DNA of 8,201 nt from Verrucomicrobiales bacterium (GCA_023253495.1 JALRGF010000276.1:1-8201); one strand, 5' to 3'. Numbered from the stretch's first letter, positions 1 to 7,076 are shown. Translations and numbers: made by a program. The notes: generated by a model not told the origin, from the letters alone.

Positions 1-189
1 CCATCAATTGACTGAAAATATGCTTGCGCCGGTTTCAGGAACAGGCCAATTTCTTTCTGTTTTCCTCACTTCTGACCCCACCCCGAGCATCGCAGTCTGT
101 CCCGCAACATCCGCCCGCCGCCGCACCATCGCCTCCCGGACGCCTTTGCCCATCTTCCTCATTGTGCCTTCATCGCGCGACATCCATCC

Positions 190-1032
190 GTGAAAATATT
201 CTCCATTCGCCCCCTTGCCCTCCACGGAACCCGCTTTCAGCAATCCGCCATGTCTGATACCGGAGCCACCGGAGCCACTGGTGTCGTCCCATCCCAGCGT
301 CCCGACGGTTCCGTTTCCCACCGGGCCCGCCATGGTCGGTGTGTGTTGACCGCCCTCTCCCTCATGGCGCTGTCCAGCGCATTCAGCGCTTTCGGGGGAT
401 CGATAAGCCAGTTTTACTCCTACGCCGACTGGAGCAACATCCCGAAATCCGTGGTCCTCGGCACCGAAGATTTCAATTCCTACGACGGCTATCTCGCCTC
501 CCCCGTCACTGGCACCATTTCGGGCGCTGTCTGGAAAGCAGCCGCCCCGAAAGACCTCTATGCTGGTCAGTCAGGGGGTAGTGCGGTCCTGTCAGTCGAC
601 AATTCCCTCGATCCTTTGAGCCTGTCCTTTGTGTACTCCGACGGCCTCTCCGGAGTCGGCGGGAACATTTTCTCAACGGATATAAACTTTGACCTGGTGC
701 CCGGAGAGGTCTCTGTCATGGTGACTCTCGCTGACAACTCGTCTCGGACATTCTCCCGCACGATTTCCGATACCGCGGACTTCTGGGGATTTTATTCCTC
801 CGGTTCGCCCATCGCCTCCATTCGTATTTCGCCCAGCCTCGGTTTGGGTGGCTCTCGTTTTTCCTCCATCGACAACTTGGCGATGATGTATTCCGAGGAC
901 GCATCCGGCGGAACCCCCACGAACCCCTCCACCGTGCCGGAATCAGGTTTCTCCTTTTTCGGCTTTCTGCTCGCGTTGCTGGCACTGAACCGGTTCCGAC
1001 ACTGCGCCGGTGTGAAGGGGCGCAAGCTCTGA
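190..1032 (+). CDS. Exosortase-sorted secreted protein, VPDSG/PEP-CTERM type (VPESG variant)
   Basis: A 280-residue protein probably exported and anchored or released through an exosortase. The C-terminus has the three-part sorting signal: VPESG at residues 249-253, a hydrophobic helix at about 254-267, then a basic tail (RFRH...KGRK). This matches the VPDSG-CTERM variant of PEP-CTERM known from Verrucomicrobiota, with Glu in place of Asp. A hydrophobic export signal lies at about residues 51-69 after the basic RHGR, with likely cleavage near SAFSA. The middle (about 90-235) looks like the beta-rich lectin-like fold common in PEP-CTERM proteins, including DFWGFYSSGSPIASIRI and a closing SSIDNLAMMY. 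The start is uncertain: GTG 190 gives a long leader of about 50 residues before the signal, and ATG 250 (residue 21) or the GTG at 343 next to the signal are plausible. None has a clear Shine-Dalgarno. Two 9-base tandem copies (261-269, 270-278) encode a Gly-Ala-Thr repeat in the leader. No exosortase gene is in the window. Ligand or role is unknown. Confidence 0.82.
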   Translation: MKIFSIRPLALHGTRFQQSAMSDTGATGATGVVPSQRPDGSVSHRARHGRCVLTALSLMALSSAFSAFGGSISQFYSYADWSNIPKSVVLGTEDFNSYDGYLASPVTGTISGAVWKAAAPKDLYAGQSGGSAVLSVDNSLDPLSLSFVYSDGLSGVGGNIFSTDINFDLVPGEVSVMVTLADNSSRTFSRTISDTADFWGFYSSGSPIASIRISPSLGLGGSRFSSIDNLAMMYSEDASGGTPTNPSTVPESGFSFFGFLLALLALNRFRHCAGVKGRKL

Positions 1033-1072
1033 AGGTTCCGTCATCCGGGATTCCTGTCCGGGTCGGGACCAG

Positions 1073-1104
1073 CCGGGTAACCTTTTAACCGGTTTCCTTC
1101 CCGG
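1073..1104. terminator. Weak fold-back between convergent genes
   Basis: CCGGG at 1073-1077 pairs with CCCGG at 1100-1104, and AACC at 1079-1082 pairs with GGTT at 1091-1094 inside it, leaving a small internal loop. It lies in the 134-base gap where the sorted-protein gene and the sulfotransferase operon run towards each other, so it could slow transcription from both sides. Neither strand has a T-run directly after it, so it is not a standard intrinsic terminator. Confidence 0.2.
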
Positions 1105-1166
1105 GTCGCTGTGGTTGGAATTCTGCTGCGGTTCCAGCTCTGCTGGCTTGGGTAATCAACCGCGCC

Positions 1167-2222
1167 TCATGGCACGTATCCAAGCGCCCGCAGTCCAGGC
1201 AAGCACGCCTCGGTCACCGCCGCCTGCTCGGTTTCCGATAGCTTCGAAAACCGCGACCGGGTCGGCCGGAGCATGGTACCGGCGTCATCCAGCCAGGTGG
1301 CGCTTTCCAGCGAGGGATCAATGAAGCGGATCATGGTACTCAGTGTTTCCCTGGGCTTTTCCTGCACGTCCTCGAATTTGATGTTGAGCCGTCGCGATGC
1401 CGGCAGGGGCGCGAGCACCTGTTCCCCCAGCAGAATCATATCGCTCCAGAATGCAGCAAAGTCGGCCAGTTCCAACGGATACCGCTTCAACAGCGCCGGC
1501 ACATCAAGCCGCCGGAAAAACAGCGATTGCATCGCGAGCTCGACGATGCTGCCCCGCGGCCTGAGAAACTGCCGGCGCGGATCGATCCCGAGCGACCGGA
1601 GCTTTTTCAGGGTCGCGAGGAGCACGCGGAAGTTGTGATGCTGGCTCATCGACTGCGCGGTGTCCCGGCCGTCGCGGTAGACATGGATCACCCGGGCTTC
1701 GGGAAAGAGGTGGAGCAATTTGGCCGCACTCATCAGGGAGCCGCCGGATCGTTCGACCCACACCCGGCGGCCGAACCGCCGGGCCAGATGCCGGAAAAAA
1801 AAGCGGTACTGGTCGCCGAGCGGTTGCCGCGGCTGCGCCCGGACGACCGGCTCCAGTTCATCATACAGCACCTCCGGTTGATCGGTGAGATGCGGCAGCG
1901 TGATGGACAGGATCGGCGGCATGTTCCACGCCTGGAAGCGGGAGCGAGCCTGGTCATGTTCATACAGGACTTCGCTGACGATCTCTCCGTCCCGCAGCAT
2001 GGCGTTCACCGCCGCGCTCTGGCGGCTGTATATCTTCCACATGCGCGCACCGTCCGGGCGCGACCACGCAAAGGCCGCCGCTCCGAGGGTGGAGAAAAAT
2101 TCCGAAACACTGAGTACTCCGGGATGCCGGTTCAGCATCTCGGACACCAGGGTCGACCCGCAGCGGCCGGTGCTCAGAATCAATACGGGCTGAATGGGCA
2201 ATTCGGGTGGCACAGGTGTCAT
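1167..2222 (-). CDS. Sulfotransferase family protein (PAPS-dependent)
   Basis: A 351-residue protein with both cofactor signatures of PAPS-dependent sulfotransferases. The 5'-phosphosulfate loop is at residues 16-30 (LSTGRCGSTLVSEML) near the N-terminus. The 3'-phosphate-binding segment is at about 177-192 (RVIHVYRDGRDTAQSM). Glu41 in SEFF sits where many members of the Sulfotransfer_3-like group carry an acidic catalytic residue, and LNIKFEDV at 279-286 matches the late conserved strand of the family. Length is ordinary. There is no signal peptide or membrane segment, so it is probably cytosolic and would transfer sulfate to a hydroxyl or amine of a small molecule, lipid or glycan; the acceptor cannot be read from sequence. 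The ATG at 2220-2222 overlaps the stop of the upstream DUF2236 gene as ATGA, which fixes the start and suggests translational coupling. It is the last gene of the minus-strand operon. Confidence 0.9.
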   Translation of the reverse strand: MTPVPPELPIQPVLILSTGRCGSTLVSEMLNRHPGVLSVSEFFSTLGAAAFAWSRPDGARMWKIYSRQSAAVNAMLRDGEIVSEVLYEHDQARSRFQAWNMPPILSITLPHLTDQPEVLYDELEPVVRAQPRQPLGDQYRFFFRHLARRFGRRVWVERSGGSLMSAAKLLHLFPEARVIHVYRDGRDTAQSMSQHHNFRVLLATLKKLRSLGIDPRRQFLRPRGSIVELAMQSLFFRRLDVPALLKRYPLELADFAAFWSDMILLGEQVLAPLPASRRLNIKFEDVQEKPRETLSTMIRFIDPSLESATWLDDAGTMLRPTRSRFSKLSETEQAAVTEACLPGLRALGYVP

Positions 2223-3397
2223 GTTCGGGTCACAGGGTCATGTTCGGCATGCACATGGCGGGCCAGCCGCCAGGAAATCCCGCGTTCGGAATAGAGTGAA
2301 ACATCAAGCAGCCGCCCGAATTGGGCCTGCCGGCGACGCGCCGCCCATGCCGGCACCAGCGTGCCCAGAGCCCGGCCGGTCCTGTACTGCCACCGCAGTG
2401 ACCGCAACACCCCGCGGGTCGTTCGCGGCGGAAACCGCAGCTGATCGGCCAGCGGATCACCGATCAGTGCGCGTGACACGGTGAAAATGCGCGACGCAAG
2501 CGCCTGGCGCTCGGCCGCCCCGGAAAGCCCGGACACGATCGGCGCGGAGTGAATCAAGGCATGCGCCAGCTGGATCGACTCGGGTCCGGGAGGCGGCTCG
2601 CATCGCATCCCGGTTTCATAAAAATCCCGCGCCCCGTCCTCGTCGCGGAAAAGCAGCTCCGGAACCACCCCCATGAGCTGCGCGGTACGCCGCCAGATGA
2701 CCATGAACGCGTCACGCTCGGAAGCACTGAGCACGACTCCCAGGGCCGCCGCCCGGCGCAGCAACAGCGCCGAAAACAAAGTGGAAGCCAGCGCGATATG
2801 TGATGCACTCAGCGGCACACCCCAGGCCGGTTCGTCCCAGTCCGGCGACTCCCGCAACAACCGCCGCACCCGCGCATGCATCAGCCGGATGCGGACCGAC
2901 AGCTTCCAGCCGTCCGCTCCGGGCTCCAGGCCACCCGGTACAAAAATTTCCACCAGATGCCGGTTGTTCTGCTGCAGCCGGCGCACGCCCTGGTCGACAA
3001 CTCTTCCCGTGATACTGAAAGATTTGCTGATCAGGGTGGCAAATCCTTCGATCAGGACCGCCGCGACGAAGGCCCCCAGAATCATCTCGGAATGCGCAAA
3101 AAAGGCCCGGCTGGCCGGCAGCACCCGCGAGGAATCAAACCACTCCGGCACCTGCCGGCAGTCGCGGAAAAACGCCCGCAACCGATCCGGTGCCTCCTGC
3201 ACCGCGTCCGGTCCGGTCTCCAGACCGAGACGCAGCCAGCGCGTCACCGTGGTTTCGGGTAATCCCGCCAGTTCCTCCATCAACGCGTCGGCCACCGGAT
3301 CCCCCACCGCGGTGTGCCGCACATAGCGGTCGGCGAGCTCCGGGGCCGCCACCCGCGCCCGGCCCCATCCTTCCTGGTATGCCAGCGGAACCTCCAT
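2219..3397 (-). CDS. MpaB / rubber-oxygenase-like protein (DUF2236), putative heme oxygenase
   Basis: A 392-residue protein of the family that includes fungal MpaB and the catalytic domain of the latex-clearing rubber oxygenase Lcp, which use a b-type heme to cleave carbon-carbon double bonds oxidatively. Visible family features, in order: a DPVADALMEEL segment at 33-43; PEWFD at 84-88; a helical core with ITGRVVDQGVRRLQQN at about 129-144; VPGGLEPG at 153-160; RLMHARVRRLLRE at 171-183, where His174 is the expected proximal heme ligand; WGVPLSASHIALAS at 192-205; and WRRTAQLMGVVPELL at 235-249. No export signal is seen, so it is probably cytoplasmic. Substrate is unknown; most bacterial members are uncharacterised. 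It starts 3 bases after the stop of the STAS gene and ends in an ATGA overlap with the sulfotransferase, so the three are almost certainly cotranscribed. A purine-rich GAGAG lies directly before the ATG. Family call is fairly sure; enzymatic activity is inferred. Confidence 0.8.
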   Translation of the reverse strand: MEVPLAYQEGWGRARVAAPELADRYVRHTAVGDPVADALMEELAGLPETTVTRWLRLGLETGPDAVQEAPDRLRAFFRDCRQVPEWFDSSRVLPASRAFFAHSEMILGAFVAAVLIEGFATLISKSFSITGRVVDQGVRRLQQNNRHLVEIFVPGGLEPGADGWKLSVRIRLMHARVRRLLRESPDWDEPAWGVPLSASHIALASTLFSALLLRRAAALGVVLSASERDAFMVIWRRTAQLMGVVPELLFRDEDGARDFYETGMRCEPPPGPESIQLAHALIHSAPIVSGLSGAAERQALASRIFTVSRALIGDPLADQLRFPPRTTRGVLRSLRWQYRTGRALGTLVPAWAARRRQAQFGRLLDVSLYSERGISWRLARHVHAEHDPVTRT

Positions 3398-3400
3398 CTC

Positions 3401-3781
3401 TCAGGACCGCACAAAAAAGTTCCGAAGCCGTCCCCAGAGGGGGGCTTTCGCCTCCGCATTCACCGCCGGCTCCCCCGCCAGCAAAAAGGCCCCCAAGCCG
3501 GCAATCTTGACCGCCTCCACCACCAGCTCACTCCCCCCCGCCAGCGTCACGCTCCCTCCCGCCGGCACCACCCGCTTCACCAACCGGATCAGCTCGCGCA
3601 GGCCCGCACTGCTGATCAAACGCAGGCCGTCCGCCTCAAGCACGATACGGGTGTCGTCAGCCCCGAGCGCCGTTTCCAGAAAGCGCCCGAAAAGCGGCGA
3701 CGTGGCACTGTCCAGCGCCCCCTCAAGCCGGATCACCGTCCGACCGTTTTCTCGTCGCAGGTCCCATGGGCTTTCAGACAT
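3401..3781 (-). CDS. STAS-domain protein (anti-sigma-factor-antagonist-like)
   Basis: A 126-residue protein consisting mainly of one STAS domain (about residues 6-102). The hallmark ISSAGLREL is at 56-64, just after the strand TRIVLEADGLRL. In anti-anti-sigma factors of the SpoIIAA/RsbV type a Ser or Thr in this loop is phosphorylated by a partner kinase to switch binding, and Ser57/Ser58 are the candidates here. The last 20 or so residues (KAPLWGRLRNFFVRS) form a basic, amphipathic extension that could touch membrane or a partner. No kinase, phosphatase or sigma factor is nearby, so the partner is unknown. The ATG at 3779-3781 puts the domain at the N-terminus as usual for the family, though its GGAAGG is almost touching the start codon. 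A GTG at 3839-3841 would add 20 residues of non-conserved sequence. It is the first gene of the minus-strand operon with the DUF2236 and sulfotransferase genes. Confidence 0.82.
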   Translation of the reverse strand: MSESPWDLRRENGRTVIRLEGALDSATSPLFGRFLETALGADDTRIVLEADGLRLISSAGLRELIRLVKRVVPAGGSVTLAGGSELVVEAVKIAGLGAFLLAGEPAVNAEAKAPLWGRLRNFFVRS

Positions 3782-3842
3782 CCTTCCGCCATGCCTCAGG
3801 ACCGCGGGCCCCACAAGTCCGAACTGCCTCCACCCTGACACT

Positions 3843-3859
3843 CCTGCGGAAAAAGCAGG
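3843..3859. promoter_or_regulatory. Hairpin upstream of the STAS gene
   Basis: A perfect 5-base stem (CCTGC 3843-3847 with GCAGG 3855-3859) around an A/T-rich 7-base loop. Read on the minus strand it would enclose the AGGA just before the alternative GTG start at 3841. It lies in the divergent gap between the two operons. Function is unproven; it could be an operator, a leader hairpin or chance. Confidence 0.2.
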
Positions 3860-3897
3860 TCCGAAAGCCGTGCTTTACCATCCACCGAATCAGGCGT

Positions 3898-3910
3898 ATT
3901 CCTCGGGAAT
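3898..3910. promoter_or_regulatory. Inverted repeat in divergent intergenic region
   Basis: ATTCC-TCG-GGAAT is a perfect 5+3+5 inverted repeat, 39 bases before the first start codon of the flotillin operon and over 100 bases from the STAS start. Placement suits a regulator-binding site serving either operon, but I see no clear -35/-10 pair to anchor it. Confidence 0.2.
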
Positions 3911-3948
3911 GCCCAAGCACTTGTCCGCATCATCGGTACCCGCTTCCC

Positions 3949-3984
3949 CATGTGCTTCGTGATCGCCATGCGCTTCGTGATCGA
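3949..3984 (+). repeat. 18-base tandem duplication over the long NfeD start
   Basis: Two adjoining 18-base units (3949-3966 and 3967-3984) differ at two positions and share the 11-base core CTTCGTGATCG. Each contains an ATG, so the predicted N-terminus reads MCFVIA-MRFVID and start codons occur at both 3950 and 3968. Confidence 0.75.
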
Positions 3985-5521
3985 CTCCCTGCGGCGGCCG
4001 CTGTCATCAGCCGGATGCGCCACGCGCGGCCGTTGGTACGGACCTGACGTTGCCCCGGTGTGCCACCGGAGCGGGAAAGCAGGCGCCAGGCTCTCCGCCC
4101 GCCGGTTTCTTGTGCTGGCCGCCGCACTGCTGATGCTTCTGCCGCCCGGCACCACCCTCGCCGAGGAGCCGGCCGCCGCGCTCTCCGCCCCGGCCCGGGT
4201 CGTGGTCATCCCGGTCCGCGCGCAGATCTCCCCGCCGGAACTGTTCATCCTCCGGCGCGGGCTGAAGCAGGCCATCGAGGACAAGGTGGACACCGTCATC
4301 CTTGATATGGAAACGCCGGGCGGTGCGCTCGGCATCACGTTTGACATACTCAAGGCACTGGAACGCTTTCCGGGAAAGACGGTGACCTATGTCAACAGCG
4401 AGGCCATTTCGGCAGGCGCGTTGATCGCCGCCGGAACCGACGAAATCCACTTCGCACCCGGCGCGGTCATCGGAGCGGCCGCCCCGGTCATGGTCGGCGG
4501 CCAGGAAATCGAGGAATCGATGCGCCAGAAAATTGTCAGCTACCTCAAGGCGCGGGTGCGGGCCATTTCCGAAGGCAAAAGTTATCGCGGCGATGTCATC
4601 TCGGCGATGATCGACGAGGATTTTGAGCTGAAGATCGGTGAGAAAATCATCAAGCCCAAGGGGGAGTTGCTCTCGCTGACAGCCACCGAAGCCGTGGCGC
4701 TGCACGGCGATCCGCCGCGCCCGCTTCTCGGCACCGGCATCGCCGCGGACCTCGACACCCTCGTCACGCAACTCCACGGGCCGGGCCCCCACCAGATCAC
4801 CCGCCTCGAGATCACCTGGTCGGAGCGCGTCGCCCAATACCTGACGGCGGTGACCCCGGTGCTGCTCGCTCTCGGCATGCTCGCGCTCTTCATCGAATTC
4901 AAGACGCCCGGCTTCGGCATCTTCGGGGTGGCCGGCCTCGTTCTCCTCGGAGTGGTCTTTTTCGGGCATCATGTGGCCGGGCTCTCCGGGCATGAACCCA
5001 TGCTCTTTTTCCTGCTCGGACTGGTCCTCGTCGCCCTCGAGGTCTTTGTCATTCCCGGCACCCTCGTTCCGGCCGTGGCCGGCGGCGCCCTGATGCTCGG
5101 GTCGCTCGTCTACGCCATGCTCGACCTCTGGCCGAACGAACCGCTCAACGTCTCCGGCGGCGAACTGGTCCGACCTCTGGTCAACGTGCTCGGTGGCGTG
5201 TCGCTCGCCATTCTTCTCTTTCTGCTCCTGCTGAAATGGCTGCCCAAAGGCGGGCCGTGGGGCGGCATGGTGCTGGAAACCGCGGTCGGCGGGACCCCGG
5301 CCTCGCCGCAACCGCTTGACCCCGCTCCCCACCCCACCGACGCCGCCAGCCTGATCGGCCGCACCGCCGTCGCCGCCACCACCCTGTTTCCCAGCGGACA
5401 GGTGGAAATCGACGGCCGCCGCTACGAGGCACGGCTGGAACTCGGCTCGGCCGCTCCGGGCGCCCGCCTCAAGGTGGTCGGGACTTCGCCTTTCGGACTG
5501 CTCGTGGAGGCGCTCTCATGA
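3950..5521 (+). CDS. Long NfeD family protein (ClpP-like membrane serine protease with OB-fold)
   Basis: A 523-residue membrane protein of the long NfeD class (NfeD1b, like B. subtilis YqeZ). Domains in order: an export signal at about 50-71 (RRFLVLAAALLMLLPPG); a ClpP/crotonase-like protease at about 82-275 with ETPGGAL at 121-127, candidate nucleophile Ser154 in EAISAGALIA and candidate general base Lys194; four to five membrane helices at about 298-430; and an NfeD OB-fold at about 468-523 (LIGRTAVAATTLFPSG...). The related archaeal protease PH1510 uses a Ser-Lys dyad and cuts the C-terminus of a stomatin, so FloA, encoded two genes downstream, is the obvious candidate partner. The start is doubtful: ATG 3950 and ATG 3968 lie in a tandem duplication with no Shine-Dalgarno and leave about 48 odd residues before the export signal. 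GTG 4058 (residue 37) would give a more usual signal peptide. Its stop overlaps the next start as ATGA. Confidence 0.9.
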   Translation: MCFVIAMRFVIDSLRRPLSSAGCATRGRWYGPDVAPVCHRSGKAGARLSARRFLVLAAALLMLLPPGTTLAEEPAAALSAPARVVVIPVRAQISPPELFILRRGLKQAIEDKVDTVILDMETPGGALGITFDILKALERFPGKTVTYVNSEAISAGALIAAGTDEIHFAPGAVIGAAAPVMVGGQEIEESMRQKIVSYLKARVRAISEGKSYRGDVISAMIDEDFELKIGEKIIKPKGELLSLTATEAVALHGDPPRPLLGTGIAADLDTLVTQLHGPGPHQITRLEITWSERVAQYLTAVTPVLLALGMLALFIEFKTPGFGIFGVAGLVLLGVVFFGHHVAGLSGHEPMLFFLLGLVLVALEVFVIPGTLVPAVAGGALMLGSLVYAMLDLWPNEPLNVSGGELVRPLVNVLGGVSLAILLFLLLLKWLPKGGPWGGMVLETAVGGTPASPQPLDPAPHPTDAASLIGRTAVAATTLFPSGQVEIDGRRYEARLELGSAAPGARLKVVGTSPFGLLVEALS

Positions 5522-5994
5522 CTCTGGTAATCCTGCTTTTCGCTCTGGGCATCGTCCTGCTCGTCGTCGAAGTCATCGTCCCCGGTGGCATCCTCGGCAG
5601 CATCGGTGCCCTGCTCATGATCGCCGCCTGCATCGTGTCGTTCCGCACATTCGGGACCGGCGGCGGTCTGGTCGCCGTGGCCTCCGCCCTCGCCCTGACC
5701 GCCCTCGCGCTTTTCGCCGAGTTCGTCATCCTGCCCCGCACCGCCCTCGGCCGCCGGGCCTTTCTCAAAACCGAAATCACCGCCACCAGCTCGTCGTTCG
5801 CCGAGCACGCCCGCCCGCTCATCGGCCGCCCCGCAGTGGCCGCCACCGTGATGTCTCCCGGCGGCTACGTCGTCATCGACGGCCATCGCTACGATGCCTT
5901 CTGCCGCAGCGGACAGGTCCCCGCCGGAACACCGCTGGTCGTTGTCGGCGCCGACTCCTTTCGTCTCATCGTCTCACCGGAATCCAACTCCTGA
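5518..5994 (+). CDS. Short NfeD family protein (membrane segments plus OB-fold)
   Basis: A 158-residue protein of the short NfeD type that usually accompanies flotillins. Membrane helices are at about 3-20, 25-42 and 50-72, with a VPGGILGSIGALL turn typical of the family between the first two. A soluble NfeD OB-fold follows at about 100-153 (LIGRPAVAATVMSPGGYVVIDG). This fold is clearly related to the C-terminus of the preceding long NfeD (both LIGR-AVAAT ... VIDG/EIDG-RY), so the two genes share a paralogous end. No protease domain is present. Start ATG 5518 overlaps the stop of the long NfeD gene, pointing to coupled translation, and floA begins 7 bases after its stop. In known systems such proteins work beside SPFH proteins in membrane microdomains, and the OB-fold probably binds protein rather than nucleic acid. 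Confidence 0.92.
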   Translation: MTLVILLFALGIVLLVVEVIVPGGILGSIGALLMIAACIVSFRTFGTGGGLVAVASALALTALALFAEFVILPRTALGRRAFLKTEITATSSSFAEHARPLIGRPAVAATVMSPGGYVVIDGHRYDAFCRSGQVPAGTPLVVVGADSFRLIVSPESNS

Positions 5995-6001
5995 ACCCAC
6001 C

Positions 6002-7015
6002 ATGACCCACCTCGCCTTCGTCGACCTGACCTCCATCATCCTCATCATCGCCGCCATCGGCGGTCTGCTGCTCTTCGGAATTGTCGTCTCGTTCTTCAGC
6101 GTCTGGCTGCGCGCCTGGCTCGCCGGCGCCTACGTCGGCTTCACCGAACTCATCGCCATGCGCCTGCGCCAGGTGCCGTACGGCATGGTCGTCGACGCCC
6201 GCATCACCGCCAAAAAAGCCGGCATCGACATACCGATCAATGAGATCGAAGCCCACTTCCTCGCTGGCGGCAACGTCATCCCGACCGTGCAGGCGCTCAT
6301 CGCCGCCCAGAAGGCCGGCATCACCCTGGACTGGAACCGCGCCTGCGCCATCGACCTCGCCACCAAGGGGTCGGGCAAAAGCGTGGTCGAAGCGGTGCGC
6401 ACCTCGGTCGATCCCAAGGTCATCGATTGCCCGAACCCGGCCTCCGGGCGCACCACCATCGATGGCGTGGCCAAGGACGGCATCCAGGTTAAGGTGCGCG
6501 CCCGCGTCACCGTGCGCACCAACCTCGACCGCTTCGTCGGCGGCGCCAAGGAAGATACCATCATCGCCCGCGTCGGCGAAGGCATCGTCACCACCATCGG
6601 CTCGGCCGATACCTACAAAACCGTTCTGGAATCTCCCGACTCCATTTCCAAGGTCGTGCTCCACCGCGGCCTCGACGTCGGCACCGCTTTCGAGATCCTT
6701 TCAATCGACATCGCCGATGTCGACGTGGGCGAAAACGTCGGCGCCCAGCTCCAGGAAGCCCAGGCCGAGGCCAACAAAAACATGGCCCAGGCCCAGGCGG
6801 AAATCCGTCGCGCCGCCGCCGTCGCCCTGGAACAGGAAATGGTCGCCCGCGTCGCGGAAATGAAAGCCAAGGTCGTGGAAGCGGAAGCCCAGGTGCCGCT
6901 CGCCATGGCCGAAGCCTTCCGCAACGGCCACCTCGGCGTCATGGATTATTACCGCATGGAAAACGTCAAGTCCGATACCCAGATGCGCAGCAGCATCGCC
7001 AAGGGCGAAGGCTGA
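6002..7015 (+). CDS. floA: Flotillin-like protein FloA
   Basis: A 337-residue SPFH/PHB-family protein, close to the 331 residues of B. subtilis FloA (YqfA). A hydrophobic membrane-insertion segment lies at about 8-36, followed by the family-specific RLRQVPYGMVVDARITAKKA (54-73). The SPFH core covers roughly 60-240. An Ala/Glu/Gln-rich coiled-coil-forming region starts at about 250 (QEAQAEANKNMAQAQAEIRR) and runs to about 300. The conserved C-terminal block GVMDYYRMENVKSDTQMRSSI is at 312-332. FloA oligomerises at the inner membrane and organises functional membrane microdomains that affect protein localisation and membrane fluidity. The open frame runs upstream to 5894 inside the short NfeD gene, but the family N-terminus begins at ATG 6002, so I use that start; no Shine-Dalgarno is evident. 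It lies directly after two NfeD genes and before a small proline-rich membrane protein. Confidence 0.96.
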   Translation: MTHLAFVDLTSIILIIAAIGGLLLFGIVVSFFSVWLRAWLAGAYVGFTELIAMRLRQVPYGMVVDARITAKKAGIDIPINEIEAHFLAGGNVIPTVQALIAAQKAGITLDWNRACAIDLATKGSGKSVVEAVRTSVDPKVIDCPNPASGRTTIDGVAKDGIQVKVRARVTVRTNLDRFVGGAKEDTIIARVGEGIVTTIGSADTYKTVLESPDSISKVVLHRGLDVGTAFEILSIDIADVDVGENVGAQLQEAQAEANKNMAQAQAEIRRAAAVALEQEMVARVAEMKAKVVEAEAQVPLAMAEAFRNGHLGVMDYYRMENVKSDTQMRSSIAKGEG

Positions 7016-7076
7016 GACGCTCCCGCCCGCCGCCCGTCCCCCACCGCGGCGCCCCGGTCCCCCACCCCGCCTCACC

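Noticed and set aside
1..189. Small open frames and possible promoter upstream of the sorted-protein gene
   Set aside because: A TTGACT at 8-13 has no matching -10 at the right distance, and the short frames (for example from position 8) show nothing recognisable.
1133..1145. CCAGC-TCT-GCTGG hairpin as a terminator
   Set aside because: Stem of only five pairs with no T-run on either strand.
1527..2294. Plus-strand open frame of 255 codons opposite the sulfotransferase
   Set aside because: No recognisable domain; the minus strand carries clear PAPS-binding motifs over the same bases.
2673..3326. Plus-strand frame of 217 codons opposite the DUF2236 gene
   Set aside because: Ser/Arg-rich with no domain; the opposite strand holds the family motifs.
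4007..5332. Minus-strand open frame of 441 codons opposite the long NfeD gene
   Set aside because: Composition is low-complexity (Glu/Gly/His/Asp/Arg-rich) with no domain, and it mirrors GC-rich codon use of the well-supported plus-strand gene.
5966..6664. Minus-strand frame of 232 codons opposite floA
   Set aside because: Gly/Asp-rich artefact with no motif, opposite a confidently identified gene.
6081..6863. Plus-strand frame of 260 codons inside floA in another frame
   Set aside because: Ser/Pro/Arg-rich shadow of a GC-rich gene; floA itself is unambiguous.
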